Origin: JACVRW01 sp034664005
Lineage (GTDB): Bacteria; Actinomycetota; Thermoleophilia; Solirubrobacterales; Thermoleophilaceae
NCBI GenBank assembly: GCA_034664005.1
Contig: JAXDIL010000118.1
Coordinates: forward strand, 26,311-90,310
Reading direction: 5' to 3'
Length of the DNA: 64,000 nt
The position numbers were made by a program, and so were the translations under genes. Below are positions 32,563 through 40,895 of the stretch, piece after piece. Positions within the stretch are counted from its first letter, which is position 1. Each line of letters starts with the position of its first letter. A model generated the notes under the pieces. The model was not told the DNA's origin and did no database searches. It saw nothing but the letters and a program-made list of their open reading frames with translations.

Positions 32563-33698
32563 TAAGAGCCGATCGCGCGCTGGAACGCCTCCGTCACCTC
32601 CTGCCCCAGCTGACCGCCGAGCACGGGCTCGAAGCTGCAGTTCGCCGTGTACTGCTCGCTCGGGAAGATGAGCTGGCTGTTCGCGAGCGCGGGGTCGCGC
32701 TTGCGCAGGATCTCCTTGACGCCCTGCACGGGCGTCACGTAGTTGACCCACTCCGCGATGTCGGCCTGGACCTCCGGGTCGTAGACGAAGTTGATGAAGG
32801 CCTGCGCCGCCTGCGCGTTCGGCGCACCCGCCGGGATCTCCATGCTTGTCGACCAGAGCATGCAGCCCTCCTTCGGCATCACGAACTTGATGCTGGGGCT
32901 GTCCTTCTGGAGCTGCACCGCGTCGCCCGACCATCCGAGCGCGATCCAGGTGTCGCCCTTCGGCAGGTCCTTGATGTACTCGTTGCCGGTGAACTTGCGG
33001 ATCTGGCCGGAGCCGGCCGCCTCGGCGACCTTGTCGACCGCGCTCAGCCAGTCGTCCTTCGACGCCTTGTCCGGATCGATGCCCATGCTCTTCAGCGTCA
33101 TCGGGACGGTGTCGCGCATCTCGGTGAGCATCGAGACCTTGCCCTTGTACTTCGGGTCGAACAGGTCGGCGATCTCGTCGACGCCCGGGGCCAGGTCGGA
33201 GCGGACGATCAGCCCGGTCATGCCGCTCTGCCAGGGAATCGTGAACTCGCGCTTCGGGTCGGCCGCCGGGTGCCGGAGCGCCGGAAGCATGTTCTTCTTC
33301 ACGTTCGGCAGCTGCGAGTAGTCGAAGCGCTGGAGGTAGCCGAGCTTGTACATCCGCGCAGCGAGCCAGTCGCTGAGGGTGATCATGCTGCGCCCGCCGG
33401 TGTCGCCCCGCTCGAGGAGCGGCCGGAGCTTCCCGAAGAACTCGTTGTTGTCGTTGATCTCCTCGACGTACTTGACGTCGACGCCGCTCGCCTTCTCGAA
33501 CTCGGCGATCGTGCCGCGCTTGCCCGGGTCGATGTAGAGCGGCCACTGGGAGATCGTGAGCTTGCCGCCCACCTCGCCCTTCTTGACGACGGGTGCCTTC
33601 TCGTCACCCGACGTAGCCGTCGGCTCGTCGGTGCCGCATCCGGCGGCTGCGAGCGAGGCCAGGACGGCGAGCGTTGCGACCGGCATCCAGCGAGTCAT
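32562..33698 (-). CDS. Polyamine-type ABC transporter substrate-binding lipoprotein
   Basis: From ATG 33698 behind GGAGGGG (378 residues), a lipoprotein signal (LASLAAAGC) precedes a PotD/PotF-like domain: LTISQWPLYIDPGKRGTIAE, NNEFFGKLRPLLERGD, SMITLSDWLAARMYKLGYLQ, IPWQSGMTGLIVRSD and TWIALGWSGDA. The family binds spermidine, putrescine or related amines. No permease or ATPase gene is adjacent, so it is an orphan within this window. It is divergent from a TetR regulator across 48 bp, and it overlaps the hydrolase gene by one base. Confidence 0.9.
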   Translation of the reverse strand: MTRWMPVATLAVLASLAAAGCGTDEPTATSGDEKAPVVKKGEVGGKLTISQWPLYIDPGKRGTIAEFEKASGVDVKYVEEINDNNEFFGKLRPLLERGDTGGRSMITLSDWLAARMYKLGYLQRFDYSQLPNVKKNMLPALRHPAADPKREFTIPWQSGMTGLIVRSDLAPGVDEIADLFDPKYKGKVSMLTEMRDTVPMTLKSMGIDPDKASKDDWLSAVDKVAEAAGSGQIRKFTGNEYIKDLPKGDTWIALGWSGDAVQLQKDSPSIKFVMPKEGCMLWSTSMEIPAGAPNAQAAQAFINFVYDPEVQADIAEWVNYVTPVQGVKEILRKRDPALANSQLIFPSEQYTANCSFEPVLGGQLGQEVTEAFQRAIGS

Positions 33699-33746
33699 GC
33701 CACCCCTCCGTGAGTTTCTCGAATCCGATTTCATAAACTAACCGGA

Positions 33747-34370
33747 ATGCGGCCCAGAAACCAGGCCCAGCGTCGCCGTCAATTGGCGAACGCCGGTAGA
33801 CGAGTACTGCTGGAGCGGGGCGCTGTGGGGCTCCGCGTGAAGGACATCGCCGAGCGTGCGGGCATCGCGCCGAGCTCGGTCCTCTACTACTACCCGCGCA
33901 TCGACGAGCTGATGATGGAGGTCTCGCGTGAGGCGATGGAGCGCTACGCAGAGCGCCGCTCGCGCCGGGTCCGCGCGCTCGGCGACCCGCTCGCCCAGCT
34001 CCGGCTCGCGATCCACCTCGGGGTGCCGACCGGCCCGGACGACGAGGACAGCCGCCTGCTCTACGAGCTCGACGCGTTCGTGGGATCGAGCCCGGCCTTC
34101 CGCGTGCTGAGCTCCTCGTTCTTCGACAGGCAGGCGCTGCTCTACCAGCACGTGCTGGAGTCAGGCGCCGCGCAGGGGACGTTCGAGCTCCGCACGCGGG
34201 CCGAGGCGCTCGCACGCGGCCTCGTGGCCATGGAGGACGGTCTCGGCCTCCAGGTGGTGGTGGGCCATCCGGGGCTGGACAGCGCGGCGGCGGAGCTGAT
34301 CCTGCTCCAGCACGCCGGCGCCGCGACGGGGACCGACCTCGAGCGCGTGGCGATCGAGAGCCGCTGGTAG
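33747..34370 (+). CDS. TetR family transcriptional regulator
   Basis: The 207-residue protein has an N-terminal helix-turn-helix (residues about 8-55, GAVGLRVKDIAERAGIAPSS, VLYYYPRIDEL) and a helical ligand-binding part like BetI/RutR-type regulators. It is divergent from the polyamine-type binding protein, which it probably represses together with the hydrolase. A -10-like TAAACT (33734-33739) sits 7 bases before the ATG, suggesting a leaderless mRNA. An imperfect inverted repeat (TCCGATT...AACCGGA, 33724-33746) covers the intergenic region. Confidence 0.9.
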   Translation: MRPRNQAQRRRQLANAGRRVLLERGAVGLRVKDIAERAGIAPSSVLYYYPRIDELMMEVSREAMERYAERRSRRVRALGDPLAQLRLAIHLGVPTGPDDEDSRLLYELDAFVGSSPAFRVLSSSFFDRQALLYQHVLESGAAQGTFELRTRAEALARGLVAMEDGLGLQVVVGHPGLDSAAAELILLQHAGAATGTDLERVAIESRW

Positions 34371-34378
34371 GAGCGAAG

Positions 34379-34443
34379 CGGCGCCGGCCTTGAGGGAAGA
34401 CCGGCGCCGTCCGCTCGTGGGGGGTTGTTGGTTGGAGCCCCCC
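34379..34443. terminator. Bidirectional terminator-like hairpins after TetR gene
   Basis: CGGCGCCGG (34379-34387) and CCGGCGCCG (34401-34409) form a 9-bp stem. A second stem of six G against six C (34419-34424, 34438-34443) follows. They lie between convergent genes. Confidence 0.6.
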
Positions 34444-34486
34444 GATGCTGCGCGGACGGGCCGGGACCCGCGTGCGCAGCAGGCTC

Positions 34487-34786
34487 TTAGGCGTGCGAGA
34501 GGCCGCGGCGCAGCAGACGGCGGAGTCCACGCCAGCGCGGGACGCCGGCGCCGTCCGCCGCCTCGATCTGCATGCGGCGCAGCTCGAGGAGATCCACCAG
34601 CTCAGCGGTGCGGTGGAACGGATCGGCGATCGCGCGTCCGCTGCCTAGTGGGAGCGCCGCGAGGACGCGCGAGTCGGCCTCCGCGACCAGCGCGGGGCCC
34701 CTCGGTGGGCTCGTGCTGTCCAATGCGGCCAGCCTCGCGAGCGCGCTCTCGTCGCCTGAATGTGACCTACGGACCGTTACGTTCAT
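34487..34786 (-). CDS. Small hypothetical protein, GNAT-remnant-like
   Basis: The 99-residue protein begins at ATG 34786 with NVTVRRSHSGDESALARLAA, followed by GPALVAEADSRVLAALPLGS and DPFHRTAELVDLLELRRMQI. The first half resembles the start of an acetyltransferase fold (strand, helix, strand with AEADSRVLAAL), but the acetyl-CoA loop is missing. It is too short to be a full GNAT enzyme, so a small regulatory or degraded domain is possible. It is divergent from the MocR regulator. Confidence 0.65.
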   Translation of the reverse strand: MNVTVRRSHSGDESALARLAALDSTSPPRGPALVAEADSRVLAALPLGSGRAIADPFHRTAELVDLLELRRMQIEAADGAGVPRWRGLRRLLRRGLSHA

Positions 34787-34817
34787 GTGTGGGACCCCCT
34801 GGTGGTACACCCGTTGC

Positions 34818-34873
34818 GTGTATGACTAACTAGTGATAGTGTACGACCTACAATCGTGTCTGCAATGTCGTAC
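34818..34873. promoter_or_regulatory. Candidate MocR operator with direct repeats and -10 box
   Basis: GTGTATGAC (34818-34826) and GTGTACGAC (34839-34847) are direct repeats spaced by exactly 21 bp. GTCGTAC (34867-34873) inverts the core of the second. A good -10 element, TACAAT (34849-34854), lies 10 bases before ATG 34865. MocR regulators commonly bind direct repeats at their own promoters. Confidence 0.6.
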
Positions 34874-36364
34874 AAGATCGATTTGTCTCAGCTCACGCGC
34901 GCTGGAGCCGTCTCGCTCACGCAGCAGGTGGTCGACCGCTTCGTGGCGGCGATCGAGTCGGGCGAGCTCGAGCCGGGCGAGAAGCTTCCGCCCACCCGTG
35001 AGCTGGCCGAGCTTGTTGGCGTGAACCACCTGACCGCGGCGCGCGTGTACCGGCGGCTCGCGGAGCTCGGCTACGTGACCGCGAGCGTTGGCCGCGGCAC
35101 CTTCGTGCGCGCGCTCGCACCGGCCGGCAGCGCCGAGCTGGGCGACGACTGGCAGATCTACGCGCTACCGGATCGGGAGCTGAGCTACTCAGAGCAGGTG
35201 CTCGCCGACGCGATGTCGAGCGCCGGCCAGCCGGACCTGATCTCGCTCGCCGTGGGCTGGCCGTCGCCGCGCCTCTATCCCACCGAGGAGCTCGCTCGGA
35301 TCACGGCCGACGTGTTCGCCGAGGAGGGGGGCGAGGCGCTCTCCTACCTGCCCGCCGAGGGCCTGTACGCGCTACGCGAGCAGCTCGCGGAGCGCGGCCG
35401 CAGGTACGGCTTCGCCGACGATCCGGACGAGATCATCGTCACGTCGGGGGCCAAGCAGGGCATCAGCCTGGTCGCGCGGGCGGTACTCGAGCCGGGCGAC
35501 GTCGCGGTCGTCGAGTCACCGACCTTCGCCGGCCTGCTCGACTCGCTCAGGCAGACGGGCGCCCGCGTGATCGGCGTGCCGGTGGACGAGGACGGCTTCG
35601 ACGTCGGCCAGCTGGAGCAGCTGCTCGCCCGCCACGAGGTGAAGCTCGTGGCGCTGCAGACGGCGTGCCAGAACCCCACCGGGCGCGACATATCCGAGGA
35701 GCGCCGCGCCCGGCTGGCCGAGCTCGCGATCGAGCGGAACTTCTTCGTGCTCGAGGACCGCGTCTACGCCGACGCGAACTTCGGGCGCGAGACGGTGCGC
35801 CCGCTGCGTGAGCTGGCCCCGGCGCACGTGGTCTACGTGAACTCGCTGTCGAAGGTGGTGGGCGGCGGCCTTCGCGCCGGCTGGGTCGCCGCGCGCGGGC
35901 CGATCCGCGAGCGCATCGCCACGATGAAGCTCGAGAGCGACTTCCACTCCGCCACGCTGATCCAGCACATCGCCGCGCGCTGGCTCGCGACGGGCGCGTA
36001 CGACAGGCATCTCGAGGAGACCCAGCCCTTCTACCGCGAACGGCGCGACGCGCTGCTCGCCGCGCTCGAGCGGCACCTCCCCGGCGAGTACCAGGCGGAC
36101 GCGCCCCAGGGCGGCCACCACGTGTGGGTCACGCTCTCGCGCCCGCTCGACGAGCGCGCGCTCTACACCGAGGCGGCGCGCCACGGCGTGGCCTTCATCC
36201 CGGGTGACGCGATCACCGCCGAGCGGCGCACGCTCACCTCGATGCGGCTTTCCTTCTCGCTGCTCGACCCGCCGGAGCTCGACGAGGGCGTGAAGCGGCT
36301 CGCTCGCGCGATCCGCGAGGTGCGGCGCCGGTCGCGGAACGCGATCGCCGCGCCGATGTCGTAG
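34865..36364 (+). CDS. MocR-type GntR/aminotransferase transcriptional regulator
   Basis: About 499 residues from ATG 34865 (an in-frame GTG at 34856 is possible). The N-terminal winged helix (residues 10-75) contains SLTQQVVDRFVAAIESGELE and PPTRELAELVGVNHLTAARV. The rest is a class I aminotransferase-like PLP domain with VVESPTFAG, TACQNPTG and the lysine motif YVNSLSKVVGGGLRAGW. MocR proteins sense PLP or amino compounds and control neighbouring metabolic genes. Possible targets are itself and the divergent small gene. The PLP lysine is kept. Confidence 0.93.
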   Translation: MSYKIDLSQLTRAGAVSLTQQVVDRFVAAIESGELEPGEKLPPTRELAELVGVNHLTAARVYRRLAELGYVTASVGRGTFVRALAPAGSAELGDDWQIYALPDRELSYSEQVLADAMSSAGQPDLISLAVGWPSPRLYPTEELARITADVFAEEGGEALSYLPAEGLYALREQLAERGRRYGFADDPDEIIVTSGAKQGISLVARAVLEPGDVAVVESPTFAGLLDSLRQTGARVIGVPVDEDGFDVGQLEQLLARHEVKLVALQTACQNPTGRDISEERRARLAELAIERNFFVLEDRVYADANFGRETVRPLRELAPAHVVYVNSLSKVVGGGLRAGWVAARGPIRERIATMKLESDFHSATLIQHIAARWLATGAYDRHLEETQPFYRERRDALLAALERHLPGEYQADAPQGGHHVWVTLSRPLDERALYTEAARHGVAFIPGDAITAERRTLTSMRLSFSLLDPPELDEGVKRLARAIREVRRRSRNAIAAPMS

Positions 36365-36374
36365 CGCGCGCCGG

Positions 36375-36794
36375 CTAGAGCTTCTGCCAGAGGCCGCCGA
36401 GCGCGCGCAGCTCGTCCCGCGTGAAGCGGTCCAGGAACAGGCGGCGGACCCCGTCGAGGTGCGTCTGGCGCGCTTCGGCGAAGACGCGCCGGCCCTCGTC
36501 GGTGATCTCCGCGAACAGGCCGCGCGCGTCGCTCTCGCAGCGCTCGCGCCTGAGGAGGCCCTCACGCTCGAGCCGGTCCACGAGGCGCGTGAGCCCGCTC
36601 CGGCTGATCAGAACGGAGTCGGCAAGGTCCGACATGCGCATGCGGCCGCCCTCCGAGTCGTTCAGGAAGAGCAGCACCTCATACGACGAGAGCGGCATAT
36701 CGTGGTCGCGTGCCAGCTCCGCGTCGAGCGTCTTCACGAGCTCGGCGTGCGCGCGCAGCATGCCGCGCCACGCGGCGAGCTCCTCGTCGCTCAG
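36375..36794 (-). CDS. MarR family transcriptional regulator
   Basis: The winged-helix core is clear: MPLSSYEVLLFLNDSEGGRM, RMSDLADSVLISRSGLTRLV, DRLEREGLLRRERCESDARG and LFAEITDEGR. No ATG, GTG or TTG occurs near the expected N-terminus, and the frame's first start at 36956 lies inside the divergent esterase gene. CTG 36794 gives LSDEELAAWRGMLRAHAELV, a normal MarR start (139 residues), so I propose it with caution. It probably controls itself and the esterase through the inverted repeat at 36811-36828. Confidence 0.8.
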   Translation of the reverse strand: MSDEELAAWRGMLRAHAELVKTLDAELARDHDMPLSSYEVLLFLNDSEGGRMRMSDLADSVLISRSGLTRLVDRLEREGLLRRERCESDARGLFAEITDEGRRVFAEARQTHLDGVRRLFLDRFTRDELRALGGLWQKL

Positions 36795-36810
36795 AAGCGC
36801 TGCTGTAGAG

Positions 36811-36828
36811 TGATTGCTGATGCAATCA
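36811..36828. promoter_or_regulatory. Candidate MarR operator overlapping esterase start codon
   Basis: TGATTGC (36811-36817) and GCAATCA (36822-36828) form a perfect 7-bp inverted repeat with a TGAT spacer. The esterase ATG (36820-36822) lies inside it, and a -10-like TAGAGT (36806-36811) precedes it. It sits 17 bp from the proposed start of the MarR gene. Confidence 0.65.
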
Positions 36829-37485
36829 TTATACCGTCCAGCCGCCGGCGACCCCGAGGGGGCGCTCGTCCTCCTCCACGGGCGCGGGGCCGACGAGCAC
36901 GACCTCTTCCCCCTGCTCGACATGCTCGACCCCGAGCGCAGGCTGCTCGGCGCCACGGCACGCGGCCCACTGTCGCTACCGCCTGGCGGCGCTCACTGGT
37001 ACGTCGTCAAGCAGGTGGGCTATCCGGACCCCGAGACCTTCCACGCCACATACCCCCAGCTGGCGACATGGCTCGACGAGCTGTTGGCCGAGCACGACAT
37101 CCCACACGACCGGACCGTGGTCGGCGGTTTCTCGCAGGGATCGGTGATGGCCTACGCGCTCGGCCTCGGCGCGCGGCGCCCGCGCCCCGCCGGGATCATC
37201 GCCCTGAGCGGCTTCATCCCGGAGGTCGAGGGCTTCACGATCGACTTCGACGCGGCCGCGGGGCTGCCCGTGGCGATCGGGCATGGCACGCAGGACCCCG
37301 TCATCTCTGTGGAGTTCGCCCGCCAGGCACGCGACCTGCTCGTGGACGCGGGGGCCGCCGTGACCTACCGCGAGTCGCCGATGGGGCACACCATCGACCC
37401 CGTCTTCCTCCGGGAGCTCTCCGGCTGGACGCGCGAGACGCTCGCGTCAGCCGCGCCCGAAGGCTCGTCGCAGCCGGTCGAGTAG
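36820..37485 (+). CDS. Phospholipase/carboxylesterase family alpha/beta hydrolase
   Basis: The 221-residue protein (ATG 36820) has ALVLLHGRGADEHDLFPLLD near the N-terminus, nucleophile motif GGFSQGSVMA, acid region GHGTQDPVI and histidine GHTID, the full triad of the carboxylesterase 2 (Abhydrolase_2) family. It lacks a signal peptide and should act in the cytosol on short-chain esters. With the divergent MarR gene and the operator on its start codon it resembles an ohr/est-like detoxification unit; this is inference. Its 3' end overlaps the convergent coxG by 39 bp. Confidence 0.9.
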   Translation: MQSLYRPAAGDPEGALVLLHGRGADEHDLFPLLDMLDPERRLLGATARGPLSLPPGGAHWYVVKQVGYPDPETFHATYPQLATWLDELLAEHDIPHDRTVVGGFSQGSVMAYALGLGARRPRPAGIIALSGFIPEVEGFTIDFDAAAGLPVAIGHGTQDPVISVEFARQARDLLVDAGAAVTYRESPMGHTIDPVFLRELSGWTRETLASAAPEGSSQPVE

Positions 37486-38076
37486 AGCCCGGAAGAAGAG
37501 CGAGAAGCCGCCGATCGGCTTGGTGGTGGTCGGCGCGTCGCTGCCACCGACGGCCGCAGGAGCCGCCGCCGCACCCTCGGGCGTGGCCGCCAGGACAGCG
37601 TCGATAACGCTCGGCTCGGCCGCCGGCGGCGCCTCGATCTTCTGCTGGAGGCAGTCCACGAAGTCCCTGAGCAGCCTGTTCGAGATGTCCTCGATCATCC
37701 CGCCGCGACCGAAGCGCGCGAGGCGGCCCGTGATCGTGAAGTCGGTCTCCACGTCCACCCGCGTGACGTCGCCCTCGGAGTGCATGGTGCTCACGATCGT
37801 CGCCTTGGCCGAGCCCTGGCCGCGCTTGTCCTGGCCGCTCGCCCGCATCACGACCCGGCGCGCCCGCTCGTCGAGCTCCTCCAGGCTGAGCTCGCCCCGG
37901 TAGGCGGCCGTCGTGGGACCGAGGCGCACGCTGAAGCTACCCCGGTAGGTGCCGTCCTCGCCGGCCTCGCTGATCTCGGCGCCGGGCAGGCAGGGCGCCA
38001 CGCGCTCGACATCCACGAGCGTCTCCCAGACCCGCTCGACCGGTGCGCGCACCTCGAACGAGTGCTGAAGCTTCAT
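37447..38076 (-). CDS. coxG: CoxG-like SRPBCC protein
   Basis: The 209-residue protein has a START/SRPBCC fold (MKLQHSFEVRAPVERVWETL, CLPGAEISEAGEDGTYRGSF, TDFTITGRLARFGRGGMIED), then an Ala/Pro linker and a C-terminal amphipathic hydrophobic segment (GGFSLFFRALLDRLRRAF). CoxG proteins help recruit the molybdenum hydroxylase to the membrane. It is the last gene of the cox operon and overlaps mocA by 4 bp. Confidence 0.88.
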   Translation of the reverse strand: MKLQHSFEVRAPVERVWETLVDVERVAPCLPGAEISEAGEDGTYRGSFSVRLGPTTAAYRGELSLEELDERARRVVMRASGQDKRGQGSAKATIVSTMHSEGDVTRVDVETDFTITGRLARFGRGGMIEDISNRLLRDFVDCLQQKIEAPPAAEPSVIDAVLAATPEGAAAAPAAVGGSDAPTTTKPIGGFSLFFRALLDRLRRAFGRG

Positions 38077-38666
38077 CGCACCTGGGCGCCTTTCACCGGC
38101 CCACCCACCCGGAGCGTGTCGAGCTCCGCCGGGGTGTCGACGTCCTCACCGCCGCCGAGGTCGTCACAGGGCACCTCCAGCACCTGAGCGCTCAGCAACA
38201 GGTTGCGCGCGCCGCGGTCGCCGCTGACGTTGCGAAGCGGTTCGAAGAGGTCCCGCTCGAGCAGCACCGGGTGGCCGGGGCTCCCCGAGTAGGTGGCGCG
38301 CACAGCCGAGGCGCCGCTGCGGGCCTCGATCACGCGGCGGATGGCGTCCGGTGACATGCGCGGCTGGTCTCCGAGCGTCACCACGACGGCCTCGCAGTCG
38401 GCCAGCTCGCCCAGCCCGCAGGCGAGCGAGGCCGCCTGGCCCTCCGCCCAGCGCTCGCATACGTGTGGCTCGGCGCCGTGCAGGTTCACGCCGGCGACGA
38501 TCTCGTCGGCGCCCGAGCCGAGCACCACGACCACGCGGCCGACCGGCGCGGCGGCCATCGCTCGCAGCGAGTGCTCGAGCATGGGCACGCCGTCGAGCTC
38601 GGCGAGCTGCTTCGGCGCGCCGAAGCGGGTGGCGGCCCCGGCCGCGAGGACGAGTCCGCCGATCAA
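38073..38666 (-). CDS. mocA: Molybdenum cofactor cytidylyltransferase-like protein (MocA family)
   Basis: The 197-residue nucleotidyltransferase has the LAAGAATRFGAPKQLAELDG loop, GRVVVVLG and VVVTLGDQPRMSPD, with the metal-binding Asp of the GDQP motif. MocA adds CMP to molybdopterin to make MCD, the cofactor of CoxL-type enzymes, which fits its place in this operon. A MobA-like role is less likely. It overlaps both neighbours by 4 bp. Confidence 0.88.
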   Translation of the reverse strand: MIGGLVLAAGAATRFGAPKQLAELDGVPMLEHSLRAMAAAPVGRVVVVLGSGADEIVAGVNLHGAEPHVCERWAEGQAASLACGLGELADCEAVVVTLGDQPRMSPDAIRRVIEARSGASAVRATYSGSPGHPVLLERDLFEPLRNVSGDRGARNLLLSAQVLEVPCDDLGGGEDVDTPAELDTLRVGGPVKGAQVR

Positions 38667-39427
38667 GCGCCCACCTCGTGGATGCGTCCCACGGCGTTCG
38701 AGAGCCGTCCGCCGTCGCGCCCGTTTCGTACCGCCACGACCTCGGCCATGATCGACAGCGCGGTCTCCTCCGGGCTCACCGCGCCGAGGTCAAGCCCGAT
38801 CGGCGCGGCAACGCGCTCGAGCAGCTCCTCGTCCAGCCCGGCGGCCAGCAGGCGCTCGCGGCGCTGCGCCTGCGCGCGGCGGCTTCCCATTGCGCCGACG
38901 TAGGCGGCGTCCGAGCGCAGCGCGATCGAGAGGGCCGCGTCGTCCAGCTTGGGGTCGTGCGTGAGGATCGCGATGTAGGTGGCCCGGTCGATCCCGCCGA
39001 GGCGAGCGAACGCCTCCTCCGGCCACGCGGCGATGACCTCCTCCGCGTCGGGGAAGCGCTCCGGCGTGGCGAACTGGGAGCGCGGGTCGCAGACGAACGA
39101 ACGCCAGCCCGCTGCCCGCGCCAGCCGCGAGAGGGAGGCGGCGTAGTCCACCGCCCCGAAGACGATCAGGCGCGGCGCCGGGGCCACCACGTCAACGAAC
39201 AGCGTGACCTCGCCGGCCTCGCGAGTCTCGGAGCGCTCCGCCCAGAGCAGCTCCTCCGCTGCCTCGACGCCCGCCCGGTCCAGCTCAGCCGAGCCGAGTC
39301 CGCCCTCCGTGCTGCCGTCGGCGCGCACGAGCAGCTTGGCGCCGACCTCGCCTCCGGCGATCACCGTGACGAGCGCCGCGCGGCCGTCCGCGGCAGCGAT
39401 CTCGGCGAACTCGCCCTGCAGGCTCAC
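38663..39427 (-). CDS. XdhC/CoxI family maturation protein (two-domain form)
   Basis: The 254-residue protein has an N-terminal small domain (GRAALVTVIAGGEVGAKLLV) and a C-terminal Rossmann-like XdhC domain (RLIVFGAVDYAASLSRLARA, ATYIAILTHDPKLDDAALSI, AAYVGAMGSRRA, APIGLDLGAVSPEETALSIM). These chaperones bind the molybdenum cofactor, supply the sulfido ligand and insert it in the large subunit. The operon also has a separate N-terminal-type domain immediately upstream. Confidence 0.9.
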   Translation of the reverse strand: MSLQGEFAEIAAADGRAALVTVIAGGEVGAKLLVRADGSTEGGLGSAELDRAGVEAAEELLWAERSETREAGEVTLFVDVVAPAPRLIVFGAVDYAASLSRLARAAGWRSFVCDPRSQFATPERFPDAEEVIAAWPEEAFARLGGIDRATYIAILTHDPKLDDAALSIALRSDAAYVGAMGSRRAQAQRRERLLAAGLDEELLERVAAPIGLDLGAVSPEETALSIMAEVVAVRNGRDGGRLSNAVGRIHEVGA

Positions 39428-39738
39428 CGCGTGAACTCCTCCACAAACACATCTATCTCCCCTCCGCAGGGAAGCCCGACATCCCAGGCCTCGCTGTCGG
39501 CGATGCCGAAGTGGAGAAGCTTGGGCGAGTCGCCGCGGAGCACCTCGGCCGCGGCCTCCACGACCGCGCCCTCCACGCAGCCGCCCGAGACCGCGCCCGA
39601 CACCTCGCCGCGCTCGTTCACGGCCATCTTCGCGCCGGGCGCGCGCGGCGCCGAGCGCTTCACGCCCACCACCGTCGCGATCGCCACGCGGTCGCCGCGA
39701 TCGGACCAGGCGCGCACGTCGTCAAGAACGTCCTTCAT
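39424..39738 (-). CDS. XdhC N-terminal-domain protein
   Basis: The 104-residue protein (ATG 39738) matches the XdhC_CoxI N-terminal domain: DRVAIATVVGVKRSAPRAPG, the conserved GEVSGAVSGGCVEGAVVEAA with its Cys, and FGIADSEAWDVGLPCGGEID. The paired short and two-domain XdhC genes are common in cox operons, where both assist cofactor insertion. Any start upstream of 39738 would lie in the VWA gene frame overlap. Confidence 0.88.
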   Translation of the reverse strand: MKDVLDDVRAWSDRGDRVAIATVVGVKRSAPRAPGAKMAVNERGEVSGAVSGGCVEGAVVEAAAEVLRGDSPKLLHFGIADSEAWDVGLPCGGEIDVFVEEFTR

Positions 39739-40895
39739 CGGATTCCACCTTCCATCAGGTCCGCCAAGTCTGCCAGCGACGCGAGCGAGTTCCCGGCGAG
39801 GAAGTGGTCCACGTGCGGGAGCGCCGCCTGCATGCCGCGCGTGAGCGGTGCGTAGTCGGGATGCGCCTTCAGCGGGTTCAGCCAGATCAGGCTGTGCGCG
39901 CAGCGCCGGAGGCGCGCCATCTCCTCGGCGAGCTGCTCCGGTGTGCCGCGGTCCCACCCGTCCGAGAGCAGGACGACGATCGCCCCTCGTCCGAGGCGGC
40001 GGCCGTGCTCGCGGTTGAGCGTGGCGACGGCGTCGCCGATGCGCGTGCCGCCCGACCAGTCCTGCGCCGCGCCGGCGGCGCGGTCGAGCGCGCGGTCCGG
40101 GTCGCGGCCGGCGAGCTCGCCCGTCACGCGCGTCAGGCGGGTGCCGAACACGAACGCCTCCACGCGGCGGCGCGCCGCCACGCACGCCTGCATGTACTGG
40201 AGCAGCATCCGCGCGTAGGGCTCCATCGAACCCGACACATCGCACACGAGCACCAGCGGGCGCGGGCGCTCGGCCGGCTCGCGCCAGTGGCGCTCCACGG
40301 GGTCGCCGCCGGTGCGGAGCGAGGCGCGGATCGTGCGCCGCAGGTCCGGACGCGACGCATGCGGCGGCGCACCGCGGCGACGCGACGGCCGCGTACGCCG
40401 GCTCGGCCGTGTCGGCCCCGCTCCCGCCAGTTGCCGCATCACGCGCCGCGCGAGACGGCGCTCCAGGTCGGTGTACTCGGCGAAGTCCTTGTCGCGGAGG
40501 AGCTCTACGTCGGACCACGCGGACGGCACCACGTCCGCCTCGCCCTCGACGGGGTTGGTCACCCGGTCGGCGGGCACGCCCAGGCGCGGCAGGACCAGCG
40601 CGGCGGGCTTGAGCGCCTCTGGGAGCGCAGGCGCGTGTTGTGCCGGCGGCGTGAAGAGCTCCGCGAAAGCGGCGTCGAAGGCGACCATGTCGTCTCGCTT
40701 GGAGCAGAGCGTCGCCCGGAGCGCGAAGTAGGAGGCGGCGCGGTCGGCGGGATCGACGGCGGCGAGCGCGCGGTGGGCGCTCAGGAGCTCGCCGAGCCCA
40801 ACGCGAACGCCCGCGGCGCGCATGGAGCTCGCGAGCAGCGCAAGCTTCGCCGTAACCCGAACGCCCATCCCGCCACGAGTCGCCTGGTCAGGCAC
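39735..40895 (-). CDS. coxE: VWA-domain CoxE-like protein
   Basis: From GTG 40895, which follows GGGAGG with 9-base spacing (386 residues), the protein has a helical N-terminal half and a C-terminal VWA domain. The MIDAS-type motif is CDVSGSMEPYARM, with SGGTRIGDAVATL and LLSDGWDRGT. The Ser-x-Ser and the later Thr and Asp ligands are present, so metal binding is likely. Together with the MoxR-type ATPase it forms the CoxD/CoxE chaperone pair that helps mature the active site. ATG 40868 is an alternative start without such a good site. Confidence 0.9.
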   Translation of the reverse strand: MPDQATRGGMGVRVTAKLALLASSMRAAGVRVGLGELLSAHRALAAVDPADRAASYFALRATLCSKRDDMVAFDAAFAELFTPPAQHAPALPEALKPAALVLPRLGVPADRVTNPVEGEADVVPSAWSDVELLRDKDFAEYTDLERRLARRVMRQLAGAGPTRPSRRTRPSRRRGAPPHASRPDLRRTIRASLRTGGDPVERHWREPAERPRPLVLVCDVSGSMEPYARMLLQYMQACVAARRRVEAFVFGTRLTRVTGELAGRDPDRALDRAAGAAQDWSGGTRIGDAVATLNREHGRRLGRGAIVVLLSDGWDRGTPEQLAEEMARLRRCAHSLIWLNPLKAHPDYAPLTRGMQAALPHVDHFLAGNSLASLADLADLMEGGIR

